From CAZBRS01 sp964494475 (GTDB lineage Bacteria > Myxococcota_A > UBA9042 > CAZBRS01): a stretch of DNA of 64,000 nucleotides. Position numbers and translations under genes: made by a program. Below, piece by piece: positions 18,001 through 29,000 of this stretch. Numbering within the stretch: the first letter of the stretch is position 1; each line of letters starts with the position of its first letter. The DNA lies in contig CAZBRS010000008.1 of assembly GCA_964494475.1 (NCBI GenBank), positions 1 to 64,000 of the forward strand, given 5' to 3'. The notes under the pieces were generated by a model. That model was not told the DNA's origin, did no database searches, and worked only from the letters and a program-made list of their open reading frames with translations.

Positions 18001-19839
18001 GACGAAATCCACTACTCCGCGCTGCAGAAGCACGCTCAGCTCATCAAGGACTGCGTCGAGATCGACCCCAACGCCTTCAAGCCCAAGCGCTACGACGAGG
18101 CCTCGTTCGGCAAGTGGCACCCGGTGCTCGACGGTCAGCTCGTGCAGGTCGACGGGCGCTGGACGCGCTGCAGCCAGCAGCCGGTCGACTACGTGCGCTG
18201 GAACGACCTCTCGATGCCGGTGGGCTACACGGGCTACTTCCGCGGCGACCGCGCCGTCGACGAGCAGCTGCGCGTGCGCGTGCCGTACGGCTTCGCCACC
18301 GACCGCTGGGCCGACCTGGGCAACCTGTCGGTCTACCGCCACGACAACGGCGCCGACGCCTACGAGATCTTCGACTTCCTGATCTCGCAGCAGGAGGTGA
18401 ACCACATCTTCGACAACTACCGGCGCGGCCGGTACGGCTTCAGCGTCAAGAACGCGTCGAACCGCACCCTGTACCGCTACAACGAGAAGATGCGCGACGG
18501 CGCCAAGGGCCTCACCCTGATGCGCAACGTCTACGAGGACTTCTCGCTGGCGCAGGGCTACAACTTCGACCAGTTCTGGCCCTCGATCGCCCCCCTGTTC
18601 TTCAAGGAGAACATCCTGGCGTCGTCCATGGTCTTCGACCACTTCACGCGCACCCTGACCCGCCCGCAGTCGGGCGCTCACTTCAAGGTGTCGGGCACCA
18701 CCTTCCTGCAGTCGGCCGACGACTACACGGGCAACGCCGGCGCGACCCTGGTCACCATTCCGAACGGTGCCACGGGCGGGTTCGGCAACATCCAGCCGGG
18801 GGGCCGTCCCATCGAGAACCGCCTGGCCGACTCCATGGGCGAGTACGACGCCGAGTACACGGTCAATTGCGGGTCGTACTACGACAAGATGTGGGCGGCC
18901 ATGCTGTTCAGCGAGTCGGTCGACAACTTCATCTCCGACTCGCGCATGGACTTCGTCGATTCCCGCTACCGGTCCTGTTCGCTGGCCGACCTGTTCCCCG
19001 AGGGCTACCGGCGCCTGCTCGGCAACATGCTGACGGGCGATACGTTCCTGAAGGGTCCGCGCGTCGTGGCCGACGCGTCGGGCAAGCCCGCGCTCGACGC
19101 GAACGGCTTCCCGCTGAACGGGCTGGCCTGGACGTCGTGGTGGGGCGATCAGCCCAAGGTGTGCTTCCCGAGCGCCGGCAGCCCGATCTGCACGTCGTAC
19201 GGCGAAGACGACGACCAGTTCGGCGGCGGCGTGGCCCCGAACACCGCGGTCATCGATCCGCAGGTGGGCTGGGAGCAGCAGAAGTTCCTGATCGCCATGA
19301 CCCTCATGTACCTGCCCGAGAACCAGAAGCAGACCTGGATCAACCAGTTCAGCCTGTGGGAGCTCGGGGCCGACGCCGACCCGGGCTTCGAAAACCGCAT
19401 CGAGTTCCACCACCCGACCGGCAAGGTCTACGTGGCCAAGACGTTCGGCCGGGAGACCGTGTTCGGCCGCAAGGTGCAGAAGGGCGTTGCGGCGCGCATG
19501 CTCGAGTACGCCAACGAGCTGCTCGCCCAGGCCTACGTGACCGAAGACGGCCCCGACCTCGACAACGACGGCACGCCCGACTGGTACGTGCCGGTCATCG
19601 ACTCGACCACGGGCCTGCCCTCGGTGAAGTGGGACTCCACGGTCTCCGGCATCGAGGACGGCTACGTGAAGCCGAACGGCGTCGAGGGCTGCAACGCGAG
19701 CGACTCCTCGGAGTGCACCTGCGCCGCCAACCGCAAGTGCCTCGAGCTCGAAGACTACGTCTCGGTGCCCGTCTTCCTGCGCCAGGCGCTGCAGGCCTAC
19801 GGTCTCTCCGAGGCCAGCCCCAAGGGAATCTACAACTGA
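15049..19839 (+). CDS. Large zinc-dependent metzincin lipoprotein
   Basis: A 1596-residue surface or periplasmic lipoprotein. The signal peptide ends in a lipobox V-A-A-C18. The metzincin zinc motif H842-E-M-G-H-S-M-G-H-R-H852 (HExxHxxGxxH) is intact, and S-S-S-I-M-E-Y-P about 85 residues later can supply the Met-turn. The layout resembles the long DUF5117/DUF4953-type zinc-dependent proteases. Calcium-type stretches occur (D-E-N-A-D-G-T-E-D-E near 360 and D-N-D-G-T-P-D near the end), along with many cysteines that could pair. The start has GGGAGGAAG before it. It stands between an OM barrel gene and an unusual radical-SAM-like gene, all same strand with gaps of 11 and 17 bases, which suggests a shared task. 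Confidence 0.85.
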   Translation: MKTNIALSVLCLVLVAACGKERAPIDRVQPFALQKAHFVGADFQDPADDPEFWFQATLVDVGYGAAQDGLFTSTYAQPISRIRWEITEGYLIGRLAYERIEGTDGKGVGGPVQDGVVVAVFPIVSHFDVTNAYNSTTGEQLNILEENASDRPWNEREYLRVDFSRNENTDSYDFDMLSMVGIYGGVVYEPLAYFVDDPTNPDAPHFDLENGYFDVTNKAFAKPGVVDLSHLGWGIDSFPACFLDADFFGGSAPSGSCNPVELTIRMSFRKVVDSDYEPVEWDGYRFQAFGGFTTDRHGYARDYGMTDALWHRFLSRYQIWERTHAYEDAEAMTGWTPCYTPETTPYGADPHRDENADGTEDECSKVGAGSRCDPFRQRCTLPYTKRTPITIPWYYASGSVPGYFDATELASHEWDVALRTAVRTAQYTECLAVGGADCASKFPMYQGQQDENDDAVVLALEVDDCRHQRAYKELKGDEAACKAVAADVAKKRGYSMGVVSIAQMPEMIVLCHSPVEAGDPAACGQPRLPSGMTAADCYDAWTAGDRETLVTCDEALNVRRGDLRYNQVNVLPDPQVPSPWGIMVDSKDPLSGETVASSINVWSYVNDLWARGVIDRLRFIHGELKASEITEGTDVADWAMAAEAASGGGTLPKLTADDRQRMLAEFSHASGHSHDAEAVVASPVTVDPATLEAARVLNDQFKGVMASSDRSSSMTPVYLARAEQARGTEFEAQLLTHAVREHSGTESMPLTGTALDLTSPLRGGNPTVLRELQRLQDNALAERGACILRQADAPLGLAPLADILQAKFGAFDPAASKDVQEDRAAKMQRYVAERAQYSVVAHEMGHSMGHRHNFVSSSDAWNYRAQYWQLRTRDGAVDQPCTNLVADGATCVGPRYFDPVTQNEKDNLIWMFMSSSIMEYPGETTQDFIALGAWDFAATRMFYGDSTAVYRDESYKMGTVPAELSLAKMDNFGGILGITHRVGDDEIHYSALQKHAQLIKDCVEIDPNAFKPKRYDEASFGKWHPVLDGQLVQVDGRWTRCSQQPVDYVRWNDLSMPVGYTGYFRGDRAVDEQLRVRVPYGFATDRWADLGNLSVYRHDNGADAYEIFDFLISQQEVNHIFDNYRRGRYGFSVKNASNRTLYRYNEKMRDGAKGLTLMRNVYEDFSLAQGYNFDQFWPSIAPLFFKENILASSMVFDHFTRTLTRPQSGAHFKVSGTTFLQSADDYTGNAGATLVTIPNGATGGFGNIQPGGRPIENRLADSMGEYDAEYTVNCGSYYDKMWAAMLFSESVDNFISDSRMDFVDSRYRSCSLADLFPEGYRRLLGNMLTGDTFLKGPRVVADASGKPALDANGFPLNGLAWTSWWGDQPKVCFPSAGSPICTSYGEDDDQFGGGVAPNTAVIDPQVGWEQQKFLIAMTLMYLPENQKQTWINQFSLWELGADADPGFENRIEFHHPTGKVYVAKTFGRETVFGRKVQKGVAARMLEYANELLAQAYVTEDGPDLDNDGTPDWYVPVIDSTTGLPSVKWDSTVSGIEDGYVKPNGVEGCNASDSSECTCAANRKCLELEDYVSVPVFLRQALQAYGLSEASPKGIYN

Positions 19840-19856
19840 CAGCGCGCGGACGAACC

Positions 19857-21734
19857 TTGCCGAACACCGAGCGAGTCCTGCTCGTCGAGTGCGTGAACGC
19901 CGATCAGCACCCCGGCCGGGTCGCGGTGCTCTATCCGTTCCTCAGCGGCTTCCTGGCACGCCAGGCCGTCCCGACTCGCTGGGTGCGCTTCGGCATCGCG
20001 ACCACCAACCCGCTGGTCCATGCCCGCGACGAGCTCACGCTCTCGGACGACGAGCTCGCGCTGCTGCAGGGGGTGGTCCGGGAGCACCGTCCGACCACCA
20101 TCGTGCTCACCGATCGCCTGGCCGAGGCCCAGGAGGAGCGCCTGGTCGCGACCTCTCCGGGGGTCCGGCTGCTCGCGCTCAGCGAGGGCACTCCGGCCTT
20201 CTCCGGGCTGCCGGCCTTCCACGGCGTGCGCGAGCTCGAGGACCCCGGCTTCGTGCCCCTCTTCGACTGGCAGCCCGGGAACGCCGCCGCCACGGCCAAG
20301 GAGATCGACAACCTCTACCTGTCGACCGAGGAGACCTGCGGCTACCGCGCGCGCGTGGACGCGAACCCGCTCTTCTCCGGGCTCGACGACGAGCGCGTGC
20401 GAGACCGACGTGGCTGTGCGTTCTGCTCGAACTGGATCGACCCCCACGGCGAGACCCGCGCCATGCCGACCGAGTGGGTGCTCCGCCAGGTGCGGGCGGC
20501 GGCCCGGCGCGTGAGCCCCGACGGGGCGCCGGGGGGCTTCCTGCTCGCGCGGGTCGAGGCGATCTCGGTGCTCGAGGCCACGGCCGAAGCCATGACCGAG
20601 GCCGGGCTGGCGGGGCGCACCCAGCTGCTGGTGGCCGTCCGCGCCGACCAGGCCGAGGCCCTGGCGCGCTTCGTGAGGGGGTGGACCGTCGCGCACCCGG
20701 CGTCGCCGCTCGTCGTGGGGGTCTACGCGTGCGGCATCGAGAGCTTCGTCGACGACGAGCTGGCCCGCTTCAACAAGGGCATCACGCCGGCCGATGGGCT
20801 GAACGCGCTGGCCACGTTCCGCGAGCTCGCCGCCGAGCTGCCCGGGCGCTTCTGGTACTCGGGCCTCACCTTCATCCTGTTCACGCCCTGGACCACCCTC
20901 GAGGGCTTGCGGCACAACGTGTCGCTGCTCGTGTCGCAGGCCTTCGTCGAGGCCCGCAACGTCTTCGAGTCGCGCCTGCGCCTTCACCCCCGCCTGGCCA
21001 TCACCGCGCTGGCCGAGCGCGACGGGTTGCTGGTCGACGACGAGCCCGATCCCGTGCTGGTCATGAACCGGCGCAAGCTGTTCGAGGGCGAGCTCGCCTG
21101 GCGCTTCGCCGACCCGCGCGTGCGGCCCGTGTGCCAACTCGCGCTGCGCTTCGACCTCCGCGACGACGTGGCGTCCGACGCGCTCACGGTGCAGGTCCGG
21201 CGCGTACTGGGCGACGGGCGCTGCGTGTCCGGCCAGGAGGATCGACTGCGGCTGCTCCTCGATCTGGTCGAGGCCGCGTCCGCCGGCGCCGAGCCCTTCG
21301 AGCCCGCCGAGCTCTTCGAGCTCGGGCTCGAGCGCTTCCGGGCTCGTCGCGCCGAGGCGCCGGCGCCGCCCCCGGCGACGCAGGCCGCGAACCCGTCCGA
21401 TCGTGCGCCTGAGCCGGCGCGCCTGCAGCGCCTGGTCGACGTGCTCGTGCGCCTGGTCGAGCAGCACCCCGAGCGCTTCCCGGGCCTGGCGCTGGCGGTC
21501 GCGGTCGAGGGGAGCTCCCGGGCCCGGGCGCGCGTGCGGGCCACGGTCGACGACCGAGCCTACGATCTGGCGCTCTCGGACGCGCGCAGCGCGGGCCCCA
21601 GCCTCTTCCGCACCCGCTTCTTCGCGGTGTCGCACGCCGCCGACACGCCGCTCACGTCGGCGGATGACCGGCGTCGGATCGAGCAGGCCTTCGAGGCCCT
21701 GGAGCGGGCGCTCCTGAAGCGCGCAGCGGGGTAG
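19857..21734 (+). CDS. Radical-SAM-like protein with a non-canonical C-x25-C-x2-C motif
   Basis: About 625 residues. The first ~130 residues alternate strand and helix and could be a cobalamin-binding-like Rossmann domain. A TIM-barrel-like core follows with radical SAM landmarks: V-R-A-D-Q-A-E-A, G-I-E-S-F-V-D-D-E-L-A-R-F-N-K-G-I-T and F-T-P-W-T-T. The cluster-binding region departs from CX3CX2C: only G-C187-A-F-C190 is present, and the third Cys is C161, 26 positions upstream, in C-G-Y-R-x5-N-x2-F-x-G. A C-terminal ~170 residues rich in Arg and Glu are specific to this copy. The start is uncertain; TTG at 19857-19859 is used because no ATG precedes the conserved start. A paralogue is at 62478. 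Confidence 0.75.
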   Translation: MPNTERVLLVECVNADQHPGRVAVLYPFLSGFLARQAVPTRWVRFGIATTNPLVHARDELTLSDDELALLQGVVREHRPTTIVLTDRLAEAQEERLVATSPGVRLLALSEGTPAFSGLPAFHGVRELEDPGFVPLFDWQPGNAAATAKEIDNLYLSTEETCGYRARVDANPLFSGLDDERVRDRRGCAFCSNWIDPHGETRAMPTEWVLRQVRAAARRVSPDGAPGGFLLARVEAISVLEATAEAMTEAGLAGRTQLLVAVRADQAEALARFVRGWTVAHPASPLVVGVYACGIESFVDDELARFNKGITPADGLNALATFRELAAELPGRFWYSGLTFILFTPWTTLEGLRHNVSLLVSQAFVEARNVFESRLRLHPRLAITALAERDGLLVDDEPDPVLVMNRRKLFEGELAWRFADPRVRPVCQLALRFDLRDDVASDALTVQVRRVLGDGRCVSGQEDRLRLLLDLVEAASAGAEPFEPAELFELGLERFRARRAEAPAPPPATQAANPSDRAPEPARLQRLVDVLVRLVEQHPERFPGLALAVAVEGSSRARARVRATVDDRAYDLALSDARSAGPSLFRTRFFAVSHAADTPLTSADDRRRIEQAFEALERALLKRAAG

Positions 21735-21772
21735 GGGCGTTCACTTCAGCCAGGGCGTTCGCCTGAACGCCC

Positions 21773-21776
<4 letters not shown>
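21731..21776. terminator. Bidirectional terminator: 13-bp perfect inverted repeat containing both stop codons
   Basis: GTAGGGGCGTTCA (21731-21743) and TGAACGCCCCTAC (21764-21776) pair perfectly around a 20-base loop. Each arm contains the TAG stop of one of the two convergent genes. There is no T-tract. Confidence 0.65.
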
Positions 21777-23590
<1,814 letters not shown>

Positions 23591-23686
23591 GGGTGCCTCC
23601 GGTTGGGGGGTGGGGCGGTCGATTGGTTGTAGCTCAGGGGGGGCTCGGAGGACAAGGGGCGAAACGCGCTCGAGGGCGCGCGAGGA

Positions 23687-25021
23687 TCAGAACGTCCAGG
23701 TGGCGGACGCCTGGAAGAACATGGGCGCGCCGGCGCCGGACAGCACGTACGGACCGCGCGTCAGGTAGCCGGGATCGAGCTCGAAGTCGAGGAACAGGTG
23801 CTGGAAGGTGAGGCCCACGCCCAGCGTGTAGTAGTACGCGGCCTGGGGGGCCTGATTGCCGATGTTGGGGACCAGGCTGTAGGTCGTGGTGACCACGGTC
23901 TTGCCGTCGGGATCGTCGTGTACGACCTTGGTGGTCTTGTCGGACAGCAGCTTCACGAACGCCGCGCGCACCACCATCCAGTCGAGGATCTGGTACTCGA
24001 GACCCGAGCGGATGGACGGCAGCGTGAAGACCGAAACGGTGGTCTTGTCCATGACCTGGTCGACGGTGGTCTTGGTGTCGAGCTTCGAGTACTCGATGGC
24101 CGGCGCGATGTAGACGGTCATGCCGGCCAGGGGCGACAGCACGACGGCGCAGCCGAACTCGAGGTCGAGGGTCGACGCGCTGCGGTGCACTTCGAACTCG
24201 GGGTCGAGGCTCGAGGCGTCGGACGACGCGCGCGTCTGGGTGCCGCTGATCGAGGCCGTGTTGATGTAGAACATGGGGACGATCGCCCAGCGGGCCGAGA
24301 GCGCCCAGTTGGCGCGCGTCACGAACTCGATCTCGCTGCCGGCCGAGAGGCTGCCGGGGAAGCTGACCTGATCGGGCCGGAACGAGTAGCCGTGGGCGCC
24401 GTACTTGACGCCAGCGTCGATCGTGAGGCGGCTGAACTTCAGCGAGCCGCCGGCCTGCAGCCCGAGCTCGTGCACCTTGAACGCGTCGCTGGCGCGATCG
24501 ACGTCAGCGTCGAACGGGCTGACCTCGGTCCAGGCCGGGGAGCGGTCGTAGGTCGCGGAGCCGTAGAGGATGTGCAGGCCCACCGAGCCCCAGTCGAAGG
24601 CGCGGCCGAGGAAGATGTCCCACGCGCGGTTGGCGGCGGCGCCGGCCGGGTCGAAGGCGATCTTGCCGGTGGCCAGGTCGAAGCCCTCGGCGAACTGGGC
24701 GGCCAGGCGGTCGTTGTAGTCGCTGGCCCAGACGCCGAGCACGATGCCCCAGTACGTGTTCAGGTGCAGGTGGCCCGAGAGCTCGGACATCACGGGATCG
24801 AGCGGCTTCACGAACGTCTTGTTCGTGGCCTTGGCCACGTCGAGGCCGAACTGGTCCGGGAACTCGGCGACGAGCTGCGGGTACAGGCGCACGCCGGACT
24901 CGTCCTTGAAGTAGCGGCCACCCTCGCCGAGCGTGTGGACGCGCGTGAACGAGGCCAGCGCGGTCGAGGCGAAACCGCCCGCGACGGCGACGACGACGAG
25001 CCACTTGACGAATCGCTTCAT
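23687..25021 (-). CDS. Outer-membrane beta-barrel protein
   Basis: A 444-residue protein with a clear signal peptide (basic start, hydrophobic core, T-A-L-A-S cleavage region at about 20-24). The mature part is a succession of amphipathic strands and ends in a terminal Phe (A-S-A-T-W-T-F), the recognition mark of outer-membrane barrels. The family is not certain; FadL-like transport is possible given the acyl-CoA synthetase gene just downstream, but the FadL N-terminal signature is not evident. It has its own well-formed promoter. Confidence 0.75.
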   Translation of the reverse strand: MKRFVKWLVVVAVAGGFASTALASFTRVHTLGEGGRYFKDESGVRLYPQLVAEFPDQFGLDVAKATNKTFVKPLDPVMSELSGHLHLNTYWGIVLGVWASDYNDRLAAQFAEGFDLATGKIAFDPAGAAANRAWDIFLGRAFDWGSVGLHILYGSATYDRSPAWTEVSPFDADVDRASDAFKVHELGLQAGGSLKFSRLTIDAGVKYGAHGYSFRPDQVSFPGSLSAGSEIEFVTRANWALSARWAIVPMFYINTASISGTQTRASSDASSLDPEFEVHRSASTLDLEFGCAVVLSPLAGMTVYIAPAIEYSKLDTKTTVDQVMDKTTVSVFTLPSIRSGLEYQILDWMVVRAAFVKLLSDKTTKVVHDDPDGKTVVTTTYSLVPNIGNQAPQAAYYYTLGVGLTFQHLFLDFELDPGYLTRGPYVLSGAGAPMFFQASATWTF

Positions 25022-25057
25022 GAAGGACCCCCAAGACGTATGGTCGAACTCGCGCGG

Positions 25058-25086
25058 AGTTTGTTCACAAGCGTTTGCGTTGTCAA
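25058..25086 (-). promoter_or_regulatory. Putative promoter of the outer-membrane protein gene
   Basis: On the minus strand, TTGACA (25081-25086), 17 bases, CAAACT (25058-25063). The -35 is perfect and the -10 matches three of six positions. The leader is about 30 bases. Confidence 0.5.
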
Positions 25087-25114
25087 CGATTTTTGAGGGC
25101 CACGGGCCGCGGAA

Positions 25115-25861
25115 TCAACGGCCCTCGAAGAGGCGCTTGGCGAACTCGGGGTCGAGCGGCGTCTGCAGGATCTTGTCGGCCGCGGCCTTGATGTCGTACT
25201 CGAAGCGACGGAACTCGACCGAGCCCTCCTCGACATCGTAGATGACGTAGCATCCGCGGGGATCGCGATCGCGCGGCTGCCCCACGCTGCCGACGTTCAC
25301 CACGACCTTGGTGCCGTCGTCGTCGTGGGGCAGCTTCTCACCCTTGAACTCGACGGCCTTCTTGGCGTTGAACTGGAACATGCGCGTCATGTGCGCGTGC
25401 CCGATGAAGGTGACGCGCTGCAGCTTGGCGAAGAAGTCCTGCGACCCGAGCGTCTGGGCGTGCTGGCGCGTGATGACGTAGTAGAAGTTCGACGGCAGGA
25501 AGGGCGCCCCGTGGAAGAAGCTGGCGCGCGCCTCGGGCAGCGAGAAGCTGTAGGGCAGGCGCGCCAGCCAGTGCAGGTTCGTCTCGGAGAGCTCGTTGCG
25601 CGTCCAGTCGATCGCGAACTGCGCCGTCTCGTAGTAGTACTCGGTGCTCATGAGCCCGAGCACCGCCGTGTCGTGGTTGCCGAGCAGCGTGAGCTCGGAC
25701 AGCTCGCGGACCAGGTCGCAGCACTCGTTGGGGTTGGCCCCGTAGCCCACCACGTCGCCCAGGCACAGCACGCGGTCGACGCGTTGCTTCGACACGTCGT
25801 CGCGGAAGCGCTGGAGGGCTTCGAGGTTCGAGTGGATGTCGGAGAAGACGGCGATGCGCAT
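25115..25861 (-). CDS. Calcineurin-like metallophosphoesterase
   Basis: A 248-residue cytoplasmic phosphoesterase of the YfcE/diadenosine-tetraphosphatase-like family. All metal-binding blocks are present in order: S-D-I-H-S-N at residues 7-12, G-D-V-V-G-Y-G near 39, G-N-H-D near 62, and late G-H-A-H and G-S-V-G-Q-P. I chose the ATG at 25859-25861 because the first metal motif starts six residues later, as is normal; a longer frame upstream crosses the promoter. No Shine-Dalgarno sequence precedes it and the -10 box is only eight bases away, so the message may be leaderless. The substrate is not evident. Confidence 0.9.
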   Translation of the reverse strand: MRIAVFSDIHSNLEALQRFRDDVSKQRVDRVLCLGDVVGYGANPNECCDLVRELSELTLLGNHDTAVLGLMSTEYYYETAQFAIDWTRNELSETNLHWLARLPYSFSLPEARASFFHGAPFLPSNFYYVITRQHAQTLGSQDFFAKLQRVTFIGHAHMTRMFQFNAKKAVEFKGEKLPHDDDGTKVVVNVGSVGQPRDRDPRGCYVIYDVEEGSVEFRRFEYDIKAAADKILQTPLDPEFAKRLFEGR

Positions 25862-25868
25862 GGCGCCA

Positions 25869-25896
25869 ATTATTCCGGTCGCGACCGGCGGGTCAA
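25869..25896 (-). promoter_or_regulatory. Putative promoter of the metallophosphoesterase gene (leaderless)
   Basis: On the minus strand, TTGACC (25891-25896), 16 bases, AATAAT (25869-25874, five of six). Transcription would begin at about 25862, next to the ATG. Confidence 0.5.
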
Positions 25897-25967
25897 GCGT
25901 TTCCGGCGAGGGCGTGGTCGCTGCTCGCGTCCGAGCGTCATTTTCTTGACGTCTCGCGGCCGTATCG

Positions 25968-25996
25968 TTGCGCTCGCCGCCGTATTTGCCTACCAT
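25968..25996 (+). promoter_or_regulatory. Putative promoter of the TPR/AAA/Fis regulator
   Basis: TTGCGC (25968-25973), 17 bases, TACCAT (25991-25996). Both boxes are moderate matches. It is divergent from the metallophosphoesterase promoter, and the two share a ~160-base intergenic region. Confidence 0.35.
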
Positions 25997-26025
25997 GTAC
26001 CCCATCATCGTGGGAGAGCCTGCCC

Positions 26026-29000
26026 GTGTTGCAGCCCAGCCTCGACCGACTTCGCGACGCGCTCCCCACGAGCCCGTTCGCCTGGGTCGAGGGCGGCGTT
26101 GCCTTCCGTGACGGGGCGGTCGAGGCGCGCACCGTCGCGTACGACGACGAGCTGCGCGGGTTGCCCCTCGGCGTGGCCGCGGAGCGGCTGGCGGGCGCGG
26201 TGGTCCTGGTCGAGCTGGTCGGTCCGCCCGATCGCGCGACCTCGCGCTGGCTGGGCGGTTGGGTGAGCGCCTGGGGTGATCTGTCGGACCTGCTCCTCCC
26301 CGACGAGATCGTCGATTTCCCCCGCTTCGTCGTGTACGGCGTCGACCTGGGCGACCCGTTGCCGGGCTTCACGCGCGTCGGCGTCGAGCGGCTCGTCGAG
26401 CGCGCGTCCCGCCCCGAGGCTGCGCCCGGGTTGCCCGAGCCGCTCCCCTTCGAGCACCTGCACCCCGATCTGCAAGACCGACTGGGCTGGCTGGCCGCCG
26501 TGGGGGCGCCGCTCACCACCGACGAGCTCGCGAGGCTGTCCGGGGCGGTCGAGTCCGTCCTGGTGCGCGAGCGCGCCACGCTGCTCCGCATCGGCTACCT
26601 CGAGCCCGAACGCTCCGACTGGAGCCTTCGGCCCGAGGCGCCTGTCCCCGCCGAGGTCGTGCTGGCCCGCGCCCAGACCGTACGGCCCCTGCTCGAGGCA
26701 CGGTACGCAGCCACCGGCTCGCCCGCGCTGGCCGCGCGGCTGCTCGAGCTCGCTCTGCGCCGGGGCGAGCCCCTCGAGGCCGGTCTGGCGAACGCGGTGC
26801 TGCTGAATCTGCTCGCTGCGGGGCGCGCTGCGGCGGCGGCCGAGTTGTCGCAGCGTCTGCTCGAGGGCGGGGCCTCGGCTCCTGGCCTCGTGTCGTTGGC
26901 GGCCCGAGCCCTGCGCGAGTCGGGAGACCTCGCCGGGGCCGCCCGTCTGCTCGCGAGCGCCAGCGCCGACGACGAGGCCGCGCGGCTCGAGCACGCCCGG
27001 CTGCTGTTGGCCGCGGGCGATCTTCCGGGGGCCCTGGCCCGCCTCGCGGGCGCCCGTGGGCTCGAGGCCCGCCTGCTCGAGGGCACCACGTTGCTCGAGG
27101 CCGGCCGGGGCGCCGACGCCGAGCGCGCCCTCGCGTCGCTGGGGGCGCTGCCCTCCGACACCCCCGACGGCCTGCGCGCCGAGGTCGACAACCTGCGGGG
27201 CAAGATCGCGTTGCACCTGGGCAACAGGCCGGCCGCGCTGGCCTGCTTCGACCGGCTGTGCGCGTCGCCGCTCCCCGTCATGCGCGCGCGCGGCTTCCAC
27301 AACAAAGCGCTCCTCCGCCTGGCCGAAGGCGACCACCGCCGCGCCATCGACCTGTGGCAGCGCACCCACGCCATCACGTCCGAGGCCGGTCAATGGTACG
27401 GAGCCGCCCTGGCGCTCTACAACGTGGGTGTGGCCTACGAGTACCTTGGCAACTACGGCGTGGCGCTGCGCTTCCTGCGCGACGCGTTGGCCGCGTTCCG
27501 GTCCGGCGGGTACCGCTCCGAGATCGCCCTCGCGCTCACCGGCATCGCCGACCTTTACCTCACGCTCGGCCGATTGCGGGGCTCGCGCGCCATCCTGGCG
27601 GCGGCGGCCCGCCTGGCTCGGGAGCAGCAGAACTCGCTCCAGGAGTTGCGCGTCGCGTTGCGCGAGGCGCGCCTCGACGTCGAGGATGGCGACGCCGAGC
27701 GTGCGGTGGCGCGTCTCGACGCCCTCGAGCCCTTCCTCACCGACCAGGGCGCCCCCTCCGATCGCTGCCAGGCGTTGCTGCTGCTCGTCGAGGCCAGGCT
27801 GCGCCAGGGCGGCGGCGCCGAGTTGAAGGGTCGACTGGCCGATCTCCTGGCGCTCGGCCCCGCGGTCCTCGACGCCGAGCAGATCGGATGGCTCCGGCTG
27901 GCCGCGGGCCAGCTTCGTCGCGACGCCGGTGAGGCCGAAGCCGGCTTCCTGGTGGTCGAGCGCACCGGCAATCCCTGGGCCGCCTTCCGGGCCGCCGGCT
28001 CGGTCGCCGATCTGTACCGCGCGCTCGGCGACGAATCCCGGCACGCGCGTTGGCGCGAGGTCGCCGAGCAGTGGCTCGACCGTTTCCGGCGCCGCGTGCC
28101 GGGCGAGTTCGCCGCCGGGCTCGACGGCCGACCCGACGTGCGCCGCCATCGCAACCTTCGCGCGGGCTGCCTGCTCGCCGATCCCAAGCGGCTCGAGGCG
28201 CGCCGCGCCGCGCTGGCGCGCTCGCGCTACGCCTGGCTGGTAGGAACTTCGGGGGCCTTGCTCGACACCCTCGCGCGCGTCGAAGAGGTCGCCCTGCTCG
28301 ATCCGGCGCCCGTGCTGCTCCGCGGGCCCGCCGGTGCGGGCAAGTCGGGCTTCGCGCGCGCCCTGCACGCCGTGTCGCCGCGAGCGGCGGGGCCCTTCGT
28401 GGTGCTGCCCCGCGGGGCCGTCTCGGGTCGCTGCCTGAGCGACGCGCAACTGAGCGAGGCCGAAGGCGGCACGCTCTTCGTTCCCGACGCGACTGCGCTG
28501 CCCGACGCGACGCTCGCCACGCTGGCGCGCCTGGTCCGTGCGCCCGGCTCCGCGCGTACGGCGGGCGTCCGGCGGATCGCAGACGTGCGGGTCGTGCTGG
28601 GCCTCGACGACGAGGGTTCGGGCGCTGGGGCGGGGCTGCCTCCGGTGCTCGGCCTGGTCTCGGGTGTCATCGAACTGCGCATCCCCGGCCTCGCGGCGCG
28701 CCGCTCCGATGTTCCCTCGCTGGTGGCCGCGTTCCTGGCCGAGTTGAACCTCCGGCACCGCACCCAGCGGTCGCTGCCCGATCCGGTGCAGGCCGAGCTC
28801 TCGCGCCGCGCCTGGCCGGGCGAGGCGCGCGCTCTCTGTGACGAGGTGCACCGCCTGTACTGGAACCCCGAGGCCACCGCCCAGCGCCCGGGCGCCCGAG
28901 CGGGCGCCGAGCCCGCTACGTTCCCGATCGATCTGAACCAGGTGAAGACCGATCTCGAGACCCGCTACATCCGCGAGGCGCTGGTCAAGACCGACGCCAA

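Noticed and set aside
14968..19413. 1481-codon open frame antisense to the metzincin lipoprotein gene
   Set aside because: Its composition is the Val/Gly/Arg/His-rich pattern of high-GC antisense frames, it has no domains, and the opposite strand encodes a protein with a lipobox and an intact zinc motif.
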